A program made the translations under genes and the position numbers. The notes beneath the pieces are model-generated. The model made no database searches, was not told the origin of the DNA, and was given only the letters and a program-made list of their open reading frames with translations. This document shows positions 1 to 7,039 of a stretch of 8,998 nt of DNA, piece by piece. Positions within the stretch are counted from its first letter, which is position 1. The number at the start of each line of letters is the position of its first letter. Source of the DNA: Candidatus Omnitrophota bacterium (GTDB lineage: Bacteria > Omnitrophota > Gorgyraeia > Duberdicusellales > 4484-171); contig JAMWDA010000060.1 in the NCBI GenBank assembly GCA_023818995.1, positions 1-8,998 on the forward strand. Reading direction: 5' to 3'.

Positions 1-552
1 GCTATCCTTTAGGGTAACTTAGCTCCTCGTGGTTGTGTGGTGAAGCAGTCAGCTGTTGACAGCGATATGTTAAAATTCAAAGGTCGAGCTAAAACTTTTG
101 ATTCTGAAGAGGGAGCGATGAAGGCTATTCTTAAGAGAGAGATCAATAAGGGTGAAGTTATAGTTATTAGATACGAAGGACCCAGTGGTGGACCGGGAAT
201 GAGAGAGATGTTATCTCCTACATCAGCTATTGTAGGTATAGGATTACATAAGTCAGTTGCTTTAATTACCGATGGAAGGTTTTCCGGTGGCACGAGAGGT
301 CCTTGCGTGGGACATATTTCGCCCGAAGCTCAAGCAGGCGGGCCTATAGGTGTAGTAAAAGATGGTGATGAAATTAATATTGATATACCAGAGGGTAAGT
401 TAGAGATTTTAATTTCTAACCAAGAATTAGAGAGTAGGTTAAAGAAGTTTAGACCACCTAAACCAAAAGTGAGCAGTGGGTATCTAGCTCGTTATGCAAA
501 AGTAGTTACTTCTGCTGATCGTGGGGCGGTGATGACTTTAAACAAAGATTGA
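1..552 (+). CDS. ilvD: Dihydroxy-acid dehydratase, C-terminal part, cut by window start and carrying an in-frame TAG
   Basis: This is the C-terminal third of dihydroxy-acid dehydratase, the Fe-S enzyme that dehydrates 2,3-dihydroxy-isovalerate and 2,3-dihydroxy-3-methylvalerate to the 2-oxo acids of valine and isoleucine synthesis. Family landmarks are clear: [11 protein letters not shown] at 13-45, [15 protein letters not shown] at about 169-213, and [11 protein letters not shown] at about 268-300, whose FSGG serine is the catalytic base of the family. The C-terminal [13 protein letters not shown] signature ends the protein. Reading the same frame from base 1 gives Ala-Ile-Leu, then TAG at 10-12, then Gly-Asn-Leu-Ala-Pro. 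The family has an amino acid at the TAG position (Tyr in the E. coli enzyme, GGLAVLYGNFA). GTG codons at 37 and 40 are inside the domain and are not credible starts. The gene is either an amber-mutated allele or a sequencing or assembly error. It ends TGA TAA TAA, 48 bases before ilvB. Confidence 0.9.
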
Positions 553-563
553 TAATAAATATT

Positions 564-591
564 TTGTTTTTTTGAAATTAAATGATATAAT
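564..591 (+). promoter_or_regulatory. Candidate sigma-70 promoter with extended -10 for ilvB
   Basis: A TTGTTT -35 (564-569) lies 16 bases before a consensus TATAAT -10 (586-591), which is preceded by TGa at 583-585 to give an extended -10. Transcription would be expected to start at about 597-600, directly at the ilvB ATG at 601. No Shine-Dalgarno sequence lies in the nine bases between -10 and ATG. The motif is seen directly; its activity and the leaderless transcript are inferred. Confidence 0.55.
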
Positions 592-600
592 CAAAATATT

Positions 601-2274
601 ATGAAAGGTGCACAGATTTTAATAGAGAGCCTTTGTAAGGAGAAGGTAGAGATAATTTTTGGTTATCCGGGAGGAGCGGTTTTACCCTTATTTGATGTTT
701 TATATAATGCCCCCATAAAATTTATCCTTACCAGACACGAACAAGCTGCTGCTCATGCCGCTGATGGTTATGCGCGCTCTACAGGTAAAGTAGGTGTGTG
801 TATTGCGACCTCTGGCCCGGGAGCAACAAATTTAACCACAGGTATTGCTACCGCTTATATGGATTCTGTTCCTATTGTGGCTATAACCGGTCAAGTAAAA
901 ACTTTTCTTATTGGTAACGATGCTTTTCAAGAAGCAGATACAACGGGAGTTAGCCGCTCAATTACAAAACATAATTATTTAGTAAAAAATATTAAAGATC
1001 TGGCTATAACTATAAAAGAAGCTTTTCATATAGCTAAAACAGGTAGACCAGGCCCTGTTTTAGTTGATTTACCTGTGGATATTCAGATGCAAGATGCAGA
1101 ATTTAATTATCCTCAAAAAGTAGAGATACGTGGTTATAAGCCTACCTATTTTGGTCATCCGGGCCAGATTAAAAAAGCATTAAAGTTAATATACAACACT
1201 AAAAGGCCTGTAATTATTGCCGGAGGAGGTGTGATTATTTCAGGGGCAAGTGAGGAGTTAGTTAAATTCGCTGAGAAAATTAATATTCCTGTAACTACCA
1301 CTTTGATGGGTTTAGGAGGATTTCCTGGAACACACCCTTTAAGTTTAGGTATGCCAGGGATGCATGGCACAGTTTATGCTAATATGGCTATTACGGAAAG
1401 TGACCTTATTATAGCAATTGGTTGTCGTTTTGATGATCGTGTTACAGGTAAAGTTGATGCTTTTGCTCCTGAAGCAAAAATTATTCATATAGATATTGAC
1501 CCAACGTCTATAAGTAAAAATATAAAGGTAGATGTTCCTATTGTTGGTGACGCTAAAAATATTCTTGGACAACTTTTAGAGGAGTTAGATACCAGTAGAT
1601 TACCTGATTTAGGAGGGTGGGAGAAAAGAATTAAGGATTATAAGAGAAAACACCCTTTATATTATAAGAAGAGTAAACTTAAAATAAAGCCCCAACAAGT
1701 AGTAGAGGAGCTTTACTTACAAACTAAAGGGAAAGCTATAGTAGTTACTGAGGTTGGGCAGAATCAAATGTGGGCAGCACAATTCTACAAGATAGATTAT
1801 CCTCGCCATTTTTTATCTAGTGGAGGTTTAGGAACGATGGGGTATGGTTTCCCTGCTAGTGTAGGAGCTAAGCTCGGTAACCCTGATAAGATAGTAATTG
1901 ATATCGCTGGGGATGGTTCTATTCAGATGAATATACAAGAGTTGGCTACAGTAAGTACGTATAATATCGGAGTAAAAGTAGCGATATTAAATAACCATTA
2001 CTTAGGTATGGTAAGACAGTGGCAGGAGCTATTTTACAATAAGCATTACTCAGCGACTCCTCTTAAGAACCCTGATTTTGTAAAAGTTGCCGAAGGTTAT
2101 GGAGTTAAAGGGATGAAGGTAACGAAAGAGAAAGATTTAAAGAAATCTATTAAAGAATTTCTTTCTTACCAAGGACCAATTATTGCTGATTTTTGGGTAG
2201 AGGAGGAGGAAAACGTTTTTCCTATGGTGCCAGCAGGAGAAGCTATAAATAGAATGATTGGTGGTATGGCTTAG
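601..2274 (+). CDS. ilvB: Acetolactate synthase, large (catalytic) subunit
   Basis: Acetohydroxyacid synthase large subunit, a cytosolic ThDP-, Mg- and FAD-dependent enzyme that condenses pyruvate with pyruvate or 2-oxobutyrate, the first common step of branched-chain amino acid synthesis. The 557 residues match the usual family length. The N-terminal ThDP-binding domain (about 1-165) has [10 protein letters not shown] and the catalytic Glu47 in [15 protein letters not shown]. The central domain (about 190-330) has the FAD-contacting MHG (254-256) and GCRFDDR (274-280). The C-terminal domain has the ThDP/Mg motif GDG (437-439) with NN (464-465), then GMVRQWQ, whose Trp474 is the residue altered in many herbicide-resistant forms. 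The ATG start fits the family N-terminus (MKGAQILI). There is no Shine-Dalgarno site, but a promoter -10 ends nine bases upstream. The gene ends in TAG, 19 bases before its partner ilvN. Confidence 0.98.
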   Translation: MKGAQILIESLCKEKVEIIFGYPGGAVLPLFDVLYNAPIKFILTRHEQAAAHAADGYARSTGKVGVCIATSGPGATNLTTGIATAYMDSVPIVAITGQVKTFLIGNDAFQEADTTGVSRSITKHNYLVKNIKDLAITIKEAFHIAKTGRPGPVLVDLPVDIQMQDAEFNYPQKVEIRGYKPTYFGHPGQIKKALKLIYNTKRPVIIAGGGVIISGASEELVKFAEKINIPVTTTLMGLGGFPGTHPLSLGMPGMHGTVYANMAITESDLIIAIGCRFDDRVTGKVDAFAPEAKIIHIDIDPTSISKNIKVDVPIVGDAKNILGQLLEELDTSRLPDLGGWEKRIKDYKRKHPLYYKKSKLKIKPQQVVEELYLQTKGKAIVVTEVGQNQMWAAQFYKIDYPRHFLSSGGLGTMGYGFPASVGAKLGNPDKIVIDIAGDGSIQMNIQELATVSTYNIGVKVAILNNHYLGMVRQWQELFYNKHYSATPLKNPDFVKVAEGYGVKGMKVTKEKDLKKSIKEFLSYQGPIIADFWVEEEENVFPMVPAGEAINRMIGGMA

Positions 2275-2293
2275 GAAGTGGTAGAGAAAAGAT

Positions 2294-2767
2294 ATGAAAC
2301 ATACACTTCAAGTCTTGGTAGAGAATAAATTTGGTGTTTTAGCAAGAGTTGCCTCTTTGTTTAGTGCAAGAGGATATAATATAGATTCTTTAGCTGTAGG
2401 AGAAACTCACGACCCCACTATTTCTTGTATGACAATTGTTGTTGATGCTGAAGATGAACGAATTTTAGAACAGATAAAGAAACAACTTAATAAACTTATC
2501 GATGTTATTACAGTGATAGATTTTACTCGTAAGGAGTATATTGATAGAGAGTTAATTTTATTAAAGATTAATAAAAGGGAAGATACGGTAGGATTAATAG
2601 ATAAACTTATCTCGGATTACTCTTTAAAAGTTTTGGATAACAAAGAAGATAGTTGCATTATAGAAATCTGTGGAGATAGTCATCTTGTAGAAAAAGTATT
2701 ACAGGAGGCTAAAAAGATAGGCATAAAAGAACTTATTCGCTCGGGAAAATTAGCTATAAGTAATTAA
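2294..2767 (+). CDS. ilvN: Acetolactate synthase, small (regulatory) subunit
   Basis: Regulatory subunit of acetohydroxyacid synthase, which in the family stimulates the catalytic subunit and confers feedback inhibition by valine. The 157 residues have the typical two-part build. An N-terminal ACT domain (about 2-75) opens HTLQVLVENKFGVLARVASLFSARGYNI, with the Gly and Asn positions that form the effector site. A C-terminal small-subunit domain (about 80-155) follows, with ELILLKI and a closing IRSGKLAI. (The first stretch spans residues 3-30: HTLQVLVENK, then FGVLARVASL, then FSARGYNI.) It lies 19 bases after ilvB, as expected for subunits of one complex. The ribosome-binding site is weak (GTAGAGAAAAG just before ATG), so translation may depend partly on ilvB. 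The stop is TAA, with an excellent ribosome-binding site for ilvC immediately following. Confidence 0.96.
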   Translation: MKHTLQVLVENKFGVLARVASLFSARGYNIDSLAVGETHDPTISCMTIVVDAEDERILEQIKKQLNKLIDVITVIDFTRKEYIDRELILLKINKREDTVGLIDKLISDYSLKVLDNKEDSCIIEICGDSHLVEKVLQEAKKIGIKELIRSGKLAISN

Positions 2768-2779
2768 GAGGAGGTAAAT

Positions 2780-3769
2780 ATGGCTAAAGTTTACTATGAT
2801 AAAGATGTGGATTTAGATATTCTGCGTAATAAAGTAGTAGCCATAATTGGTTATGGTGCACAGGGTAGAGCACAGGCTTTGAATTTGCGCGATTCCAAAA
2901 TTAAGGTTTTAGTAGCGGAGTTAGAAGGAACATCCAATTATCAAAAAGCAAAATCCGATGGATTTGAACCATTAACTGCTTTAGAAGCTTCTAAGCAGGC
3001 AGATATTATTCATATCCTTACTCAGGATAATATTCAACCTATAGTTTATAAGAACGATATTGAGCCAAATCTCAGGAAGAATAAAGCGATTGGTTTTTCC
3101 CATGGTTTTAATATACATTTTGCTCAAATTGTTCCCCCTCCTTACGTGGATGTTTATATGGTTGCTCCTAAAGGACCTGGGACTTTGGTTAGAGATATGT
3201 ATTTAGAGAAAAAAGGTGTCCCTTGTTTAGTAGCGGTTTATCAAGATGCCAGCAAGAAAGCAAAAAAAACTGCTTTAGCTTATGCTAAAGCAATAGGAGG
3301 AACACGGGCAGGTGTTATAGAAACAACGTTTGCTGAAGAAACAGAAACAGATTTATTTGGTGAACAAGTTGTCCTATGTGGAGGAGTGACTAAGCTTATC
3401 CAGAGAGCATTTGAAACCTTAATAGAGGCTGGTTATCAAGAAGAGGTGGCTTATTTTGAATGTTGTCATGAGTTAAAATTAATTACCGATTTAATTTACT
3501 CTAAAGGGATATCAGGCATGCGCGAAGTTATCTCTGATACTGCCGAGTATGGTGATCTCACCAGAGGTAAACGGATAATTACCGATGAGACAAAGAAGGA
3601 GATGAAAAATATTCTTGAAGAGATTAGGTCAGGGGAGTTTGCAAGAGAATGGATAATGGAAAACTGTGTAGGTAGACCGGTATTTAACGCTTTAAGGAAG
3701 AAAGAAAAAGAGCATCTTATTGAGAAGGTAGGAGAAAAGCTTAGAAAAATGATGCCTTGGATAAAATAA
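2780..3769 (+). CDS. ilvC: Ketol-acid reductoisomerase (class I), with an acidic cofactor loop
   Basis: Ketol-acid reductoisomerase rearranges and reduces 2-acetolactate or 2-aceto-2-hydroxybutyrate using Mg and a reduced nicotinamide cofactor. At 329 residues it is the short class I form. The N-terminal Rossmann domain has GYGAQGRA (24-31) and the SHG containing His108. The C-terminal knotted domain has DLFGEQ (metal ligands Asp191 and Glu195) and [10 protein letters not shown] (Glu227, Glu231). The loop after beta-strand 2 reads [13 protein letters not shown] (45-57), where common NADPH enzymes have VGLRxGSxSWxKA or VGQRPGSxNYxxA. The conserved Arg is Leu here, and two Glu residues (47, 49) appear, which points to NADH use (inference). 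ATG is fixed by AGGAGG at 2769-2774, five bases upstream. The gene lies 12 bases after ilvN. Confidence 0.97.
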   Translation: MAKVYYDKDVDLDILRNKVVAIIGYGAQGRAQALNLRDSKIKVLVAELEGTSNYQKAKSDGFEPLTALEASKQADIIHILTQDNIQPIVYKNDIEPNLRKNKAIGFSHGFNIHFAQIVPPPYVDVYMVAPKGPGTLVRDMYLEKKGVPCLVAVYQDASKKAKKTALAYAKAIGGTRAGVIETTFAEETETDLFGEQVVLCGGVTKLIQRAFETLIEAGYQEEVAYFECCHELKLITDLIYSKGISGMREVISDTAEYGDLTRGKRIITDETKKEMKNILEEIRSGEFAREWIMENCVGRPVFNALRKKEKEHLIEKVGEKLRKMMPWIK

Positions 3770-3830
3770 ATAAAAAATCAAGTGTGGATATAAATGGGAT
3801 AGACATTAAAGAACTTAAGGAGATAACAAT

Positions 3831-5333
3831 ATGGCGGAGAAAGTAATTATTTTTGATACTACTTTAAGGGATGGTGAGCAAGCTCCTGGTGCTTCTTTAA
3901 CTTCTTTACAGAAATTAGAGATTGCTTTTCAATTGGAGAAGTTAGGTGTGGATGTAATAGAGGCAGGTTTTCCTATCGCTAGCCCTGATGATTTTAAAGG
4001 AGTTAATATAATCTCTCGCAATATAAAGAAGAGCATTATCTGTGCATTAGCGCGGTGTTTAGAGAAGGATATAGAGGTAGCTAAGCAGGCTTTAAAACCA
4101 GCAAAACACCCAAGAATTCATATCTTTCTTGCTACATCAAAGATTCACCTCAAATACAAATTTAAGAAGGCAGAAGATGAGATTGAAATGATAGCTAAAA
4201 AAGCAACGAGATTTGCTCGTAATTTATGCGATGATATTGAGTTTTCTCCCGAAGATGCTATTCGCACGGAGAGGGATTTTCTTTTTCGTATAATTGAGAT
4301 AGCAATAAAAGAAGGAGCTACTACTATAAATATACCTGATACGGTAGGTTACAGTTATCCCCAAGAGATTTTTTCTTTGATTAGGGATATTTTCCATAAC
4401 GTTCCCAATATAAATAGAGCAAATGTTTCCATACATTGTCATGACGATTTAGGTATGGCTGTAGCGAATTCCCTTTCTGCAGTTTTAGCGGGTAGTCGCC
4501 AGGTTCATTGCACAATTAATGGTATTGGCGAGAGAGCAGGAAACGCTTCTTTAGAGGAAATAGTAATGGCAATAAAAACAAGAAAGGACGTTTTTAGCTC
4601 GGTTTATACTGATATACAAACTCAACAGATTATGAGAACTTCTAAGTTGGTAAGCACACTTACAGGTTTTCCCGTTCCACCTAATAAAGCTATAGTAGGT
4701 ATAAATGCCTTTAGACACGAATCAGGGATACATCAGGATGCAGTTATAAAAAAGAGAGTTACTTACGAAATAATTAACCCTAAAGATGTAGGGATTAAAG
4801 GTAGCGAATTGGTTTTAGGTAAACACTCAGGTAGACACGCTTTGGTTAAAAGATTAAAGGAGTTAGGGTTTAAACTCGATGATAAACGAATAGAGGAGAT
4901 ATTTAAGAAATTTAAAGAATTGGGAGATAAGAAGAAAGAAATTTTTGATGGTGACTTAATTGCTTTAGTAGAGGAGGAAACGAGATTAAAAAGGAGAGGT
5001 TACGAGTTAGTTTCTGTGAGAGTTACTACAGGTACAGATATTACTCCCCAAGCAGTTATTAAGATAGAACATACAAGAAAAGTGTACGAAGCAAAATCTA
5101 CCGGTGATGGTCCTGTGGATGCCTGTTATAAAGCTATAGATAAGATTGTGGGGAAAAGCGTAAAATTAATAGATTATAAATTAGAAGCAATTACCCGTGG
5201 TAAAGACGCTCAAGGTTTAGTGAGAGTGGAAATAATGGTAGGTGATAAAAATTTTATTGGAAGAGGTTCAAGCACAGATATAATAGAAGCTTCCATAAAA
5301 GCTTATTTAGACGCCCTCAATAAGTCATTCTGA
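3831..5333 (+). CDS. leuA: 2-isopropylmalate synthase
   Basis: 2-isopropylmalate synthase joins acetyl-CoA and 2-oxoisovalerate in the first committed step of leucine synthesis. The 500 residues fit the long LeuA form. The TIM-barrel catalytic domain (about 4-270) has DTTLRDGEQAPGASL (9-23, with Arg13 and metal ligand Asp14), the HCHDDLGMA motif (His202, His204) and NGIGERAGNASLEE (Asn238 as ligand). A linker region follows with HESGIHQDAV (296-305) and LGKHSGRHAL. The C-terminal LeuA dimer/regulatory domain (about 380-500) is complete and ends GRGSSTDIIEASIKAYLDAL, so leucine feedback is likely. Citramalate synthase (CimA) is a close relative; overall likeness and context favour LeuA. AAGGAGA at 3817-3823 sets the ATG. 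It lies 61 bases after ilvC. The leuBCD genes are not in the window. Confidence 0.94.
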   Translation: MAEKVIIFDTTLRDGEQAPGASLTSLQKLEIAFQLEKLGVDVIEAGFPIASPDDFKGVNIISRNIKKSIICALARCLEKDIEVAKQALKPAKHPRIHIFLATSKIHLKYKFKKAEDEIEMIAKKATRFARNLCDDIEFSPEDAIRTERDFLFRIIEIAIKEGATTINIPDTVGYSYPQEIFSLIRDIFHNVPNINRANVSIHCHDDLGMAVANSLSAVLAGSRQVHCTINGIGERAGNASLEEIVMAIKTRKDVFSSVYTDIQTQQIMRTSKLVSTLTGFPVPPNKAIVGINAFRHESGIHQDAVIKKRVTYEIINPKDVGIKGSELVLGKHSGRHALVKRLKELGFKLDDKRIEEIFKKFKELGDKKKEIFDGDLIALVEEETRLKRRGYELVSVRVTTGTDITPQAVIKIEHTRKVYEAKSTGDGPVDACYKAIDKIVGKSVKLIDYKLEAITRGKDAQGLVRVEIMVGDKNFIGRGSSTDIIEASIKAYLDALNKSF

Positions 5334-5361
5334 GAAGTAAAAAATATTATTCGTATATTTG

Positions 5362-6216
5362 ATGGTTGATAGTAGGACTACTCTATATGGTTTAATAGGA
5401 TTGCCCATTAAACACTCTTTATCTCCCCAAATTCACAACTATATTTTTAAACATTCAAAAATTAATTCTATTTATCTTTGTTTTGAGGTAAATAAGTCTC
5501 ATTTGAAAGAAGCTATAAAGGGAGCAATATCTTTGGGTTTAAGTGGTCTTAACGTAACTATCCCATATAAAGAGAAAGTTATCCCTTATTTAGATAGTAT
5601 TGATAAAGAAGCCTCTATTATAGGAGCGGTTAATACCATAAAGATATGGAGAGGTAAAACCTATGGTTTTAATACTGATGGTATAGGTTTTATAAGTTCC
5701 CTTAAAAAACACAACTTTATTTGTCGCAATAAGAATATTTTTATCTTAGGAGCAGGAGGGGCAGCAAAAGCGGTAAGCGTTTATTTAGCTAAAGCAAAAG
5801 TTAATAAGATAATTTATTATGATATTATTTACGATAAAGCCCAAGAATTAGCCCTACATATAAGAAAATTTTTCCCTTCTCTAGAAACGAATGTTATTAG
5901 AGAAAAAGATAAAATTTCTCTTAAAAACGTAGATTTACTAGTTAATGCTACCGGTGTAGGATTACATAAAAAAGATCCATTAGTAATAGAACTTAAAGAT
6001 TTTGAAAAGAATTTAGTTGTTTACGATTTAATTTATAATCCCCTATCTACACCTCTTATTAAAGGTGCTAGAAAGAAAGGACTTAGAACAATAAATGGTT
6101 TATGGATGCTTATTTATCAGGCAATTAAAGCAGAGGAGATTTGGCATAACAAAAAAATTGGGATCAACGAAAATATAATATACAATCTATTAGTTAAAGA
6201 AATTAAAAATGGTTGA
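5362..6216 (+). CDS. aroE: Shikimate dehydrogenase, with an Asp in the cofactor-specificity loop
   Basis: Shikimate dehydrogenase reduces 3-dehydroshikimate to shikimate. The N-terminal substrate domain has HSLSPQIHN (18-26), NVTIPYKE with catalytic Lys70, GAVNTI (Asn91) and FNTDGIGF with catalytic Asp106. The Rossmann domain has GAGGAAKA (130-137). The C-terminal helix has GLWMLIYQA (246-254). The usual NADP motif NRTxxKA after the second nucleotide-binding strand is replaced by DIIYDKA (154-160): Asp154 for Asn and no Arg, which suggests NAD(H) (inference). The ATG at 5362 is the likely start, giving 284 residues. A TTG directly before it is the only upstream alternative before a stop at 5338. 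No Shine-Dalgarno site is near; TATTAT at 5345-5350 might be a -10. It lies 28 bases after leuA and overlaps the next gene by 8 bases. Confidence 0.95.
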   Translation: MVDSRTTLYGLIGLPIKHSLSPQIHNYIFKHSKINSIYLCFEVNKSHLKEAIKGAISLGLSGLNVTIPYKEKVIPYLDSIDKEASIIGAVNTIKIWRGKTYGFNTDGIGFISSLKKHNFICRNKNIFILGAGGAAKAVSVYLAKAKVNKIIYYDIIYDKAQELALHIRKFFPSLETNVIREKDKISLKNVDLLVNATGVGLHKKDPLVIELKDFEKNLVVYDLIYNPLSTPLIKGARKKGLRTINGLWMLIYQAIKAEEIWHNKKIGINENIIYNLLVKEIKNG

Positions 6217-7027
6217 TGGTTTAATTGTATTTATTTTTGGGAGTTCGTTAGGTAGTTTTCTTAATGTATGTATTTATAGACTACCTAAGAGTTTATCTAT
6301 GGTAACACCCCGTTCATATTGTCCCTCTTGTAGGAAAACTATAAAGTGGTTTGATAATATCCCCTTAATAAGTTACTTTATTTTGAAAGGTAAGTGCCGA
6401 TACTGTAATAGTAAGATAAGTTTACGTTACCCTCTCGTGGAATTAATTACCGGTATCGTTACCTTATATCTTTATAAAAGATTTTCTTTTTCTTGGAACT
6501 TTTTTGAATTTTTACTCTTTAGTAGTTTACTTGTCTTGGTTTCTTTTATTGATATAGAATACCGTGCCATACCGATATATATTTGTCCTCTGGGGATAAT
6601 TTTAGGTTTAATTTTTAAATTATATGAAAGTAGCAAGTATTTAAAGAGTGGTATTGTAGATAATTTACCTATAGTGAATTCTTTTAAAGGATTAGTTTTT
6701 GGTCTAGGTTTCACTTATCTTTTTAAGTTGTTTGGTGATCTTCTTTTGGGTATATATCTTGGTTTAACCAATAAGGATTCTATAGAAGGGGAAAAAGAGA
6801 GTTTAGGATTGGGAGACGTGGATTTTATGGGGATGGTGGGTACTTTTTTAGGAACAAAATCAGTGATTACTACTTTTTTTATTGCTCCTTTTTTGGGATT
6901 ATTTTATTCTCTATTTGCTCTTTTATTTAAAAAGTCTCATATCGTGCCTTATTTGCCTTATCTTTCCTTAGCGAGTTTTGTTTCTTTAATTTGGGCGGAA
7001 CGTATTTTTACCTTTATTGGTTTTTAG
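6209..7027 (+). CDS. pilD: Type IV prepilin peptidase / N-methyltransferase (A24 family)
   Basis: Inner-membrane aspartic protease that cleaves the leader of type IV prepilins and type II secretion pseudopilins; the N-terminal domain usually also methylates the new N-terminus. The 272 residues start with a membrane segment carrying GSFLNVCIYRLP (15-26). Next is the cytoplasmic zinc-type domain with CPSC (38-41) and CRYC (63-66), then RYPLVELITG. Further hydrophobic helices lie at about 75-90, 99-115, 119-137, 159-186, 216-240 and 249-271. The catalytic Asp residues are Asp115 (FIDIEYRAIP) and Asp203 (GLGDVDF). Two departures from the common pattern are IPI for IPD after the first Asp and GDVDF for GDVKL at the second. 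The ATG lies inside the end of aroE with no ribosome-binding site, so coupling is likely. The gene ends TAG TAA. Confidence 0.93.
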   Translation: MVDGLIVFIFGSSLGSFLNVCIYRLPKSLSMVTPRSYCPSCRKTIKWFDNIPLISYFILKGKCRYCNSKISLRYPLVELITGIVTLYLYKRFSFSWNFFEFLLFSSLLVLVSFIDIEYRAIPIYICPLGIILGLIFKLYESSKYLKSGIVDNLPIVNSFKGLVFGLGFTYLFKLFGDLLLGIYLGLTNKDSIEGEKESLGLGDVDFMGMVGTFLGTKSVITTFFIAPFLGLFYSLFALLFKKSHIVPYLPYLSLASFVSLIWAERIFTFIGF

Positions 7028-7039
7028 TAAGGAGGAAAT

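Noticed and set aside
10..12. TAG reassigned to a sense codon across the genome
   Set aside because: TAG ends ilvB, pilD (followed by TAA) and aroC at the positions expected for those families, so it works as a stop here.
553..600. T-box, leader peptide or attenuator for the ilv genes
   Set aside because: The ilvD-ilvB gap is only 48 bases and contains no hairpin or coding leader, only the promoter elements.
1155..1572. Minus-strand open frames within ilvB, and similar ones within ilvD, leuA, pilD and aroC
   Set aside because: All lie opposite clearly conserved genes, show no family motifs and have no ribosome-binding sites. They are shadow frames.
3789..3794. TATAAA before leuA as a possible internal promoter
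   Set aside because: There is no acceptable -35 at 16-18 bases, and leuA has a strong Shine-Dalgarno site fitting read-through from ilvC.
3783..3845. Short GTG-started frame between ilvC and leuA (about 20 codons, reading VDINGIDIKELKEI at its start)
   Set aside because: It has no ribosome-binding site, overlaps the leuA start and resembles no known leader peptide (no run of Leu, Val or Ile codons). It is probably chance in AT-rich sequence.
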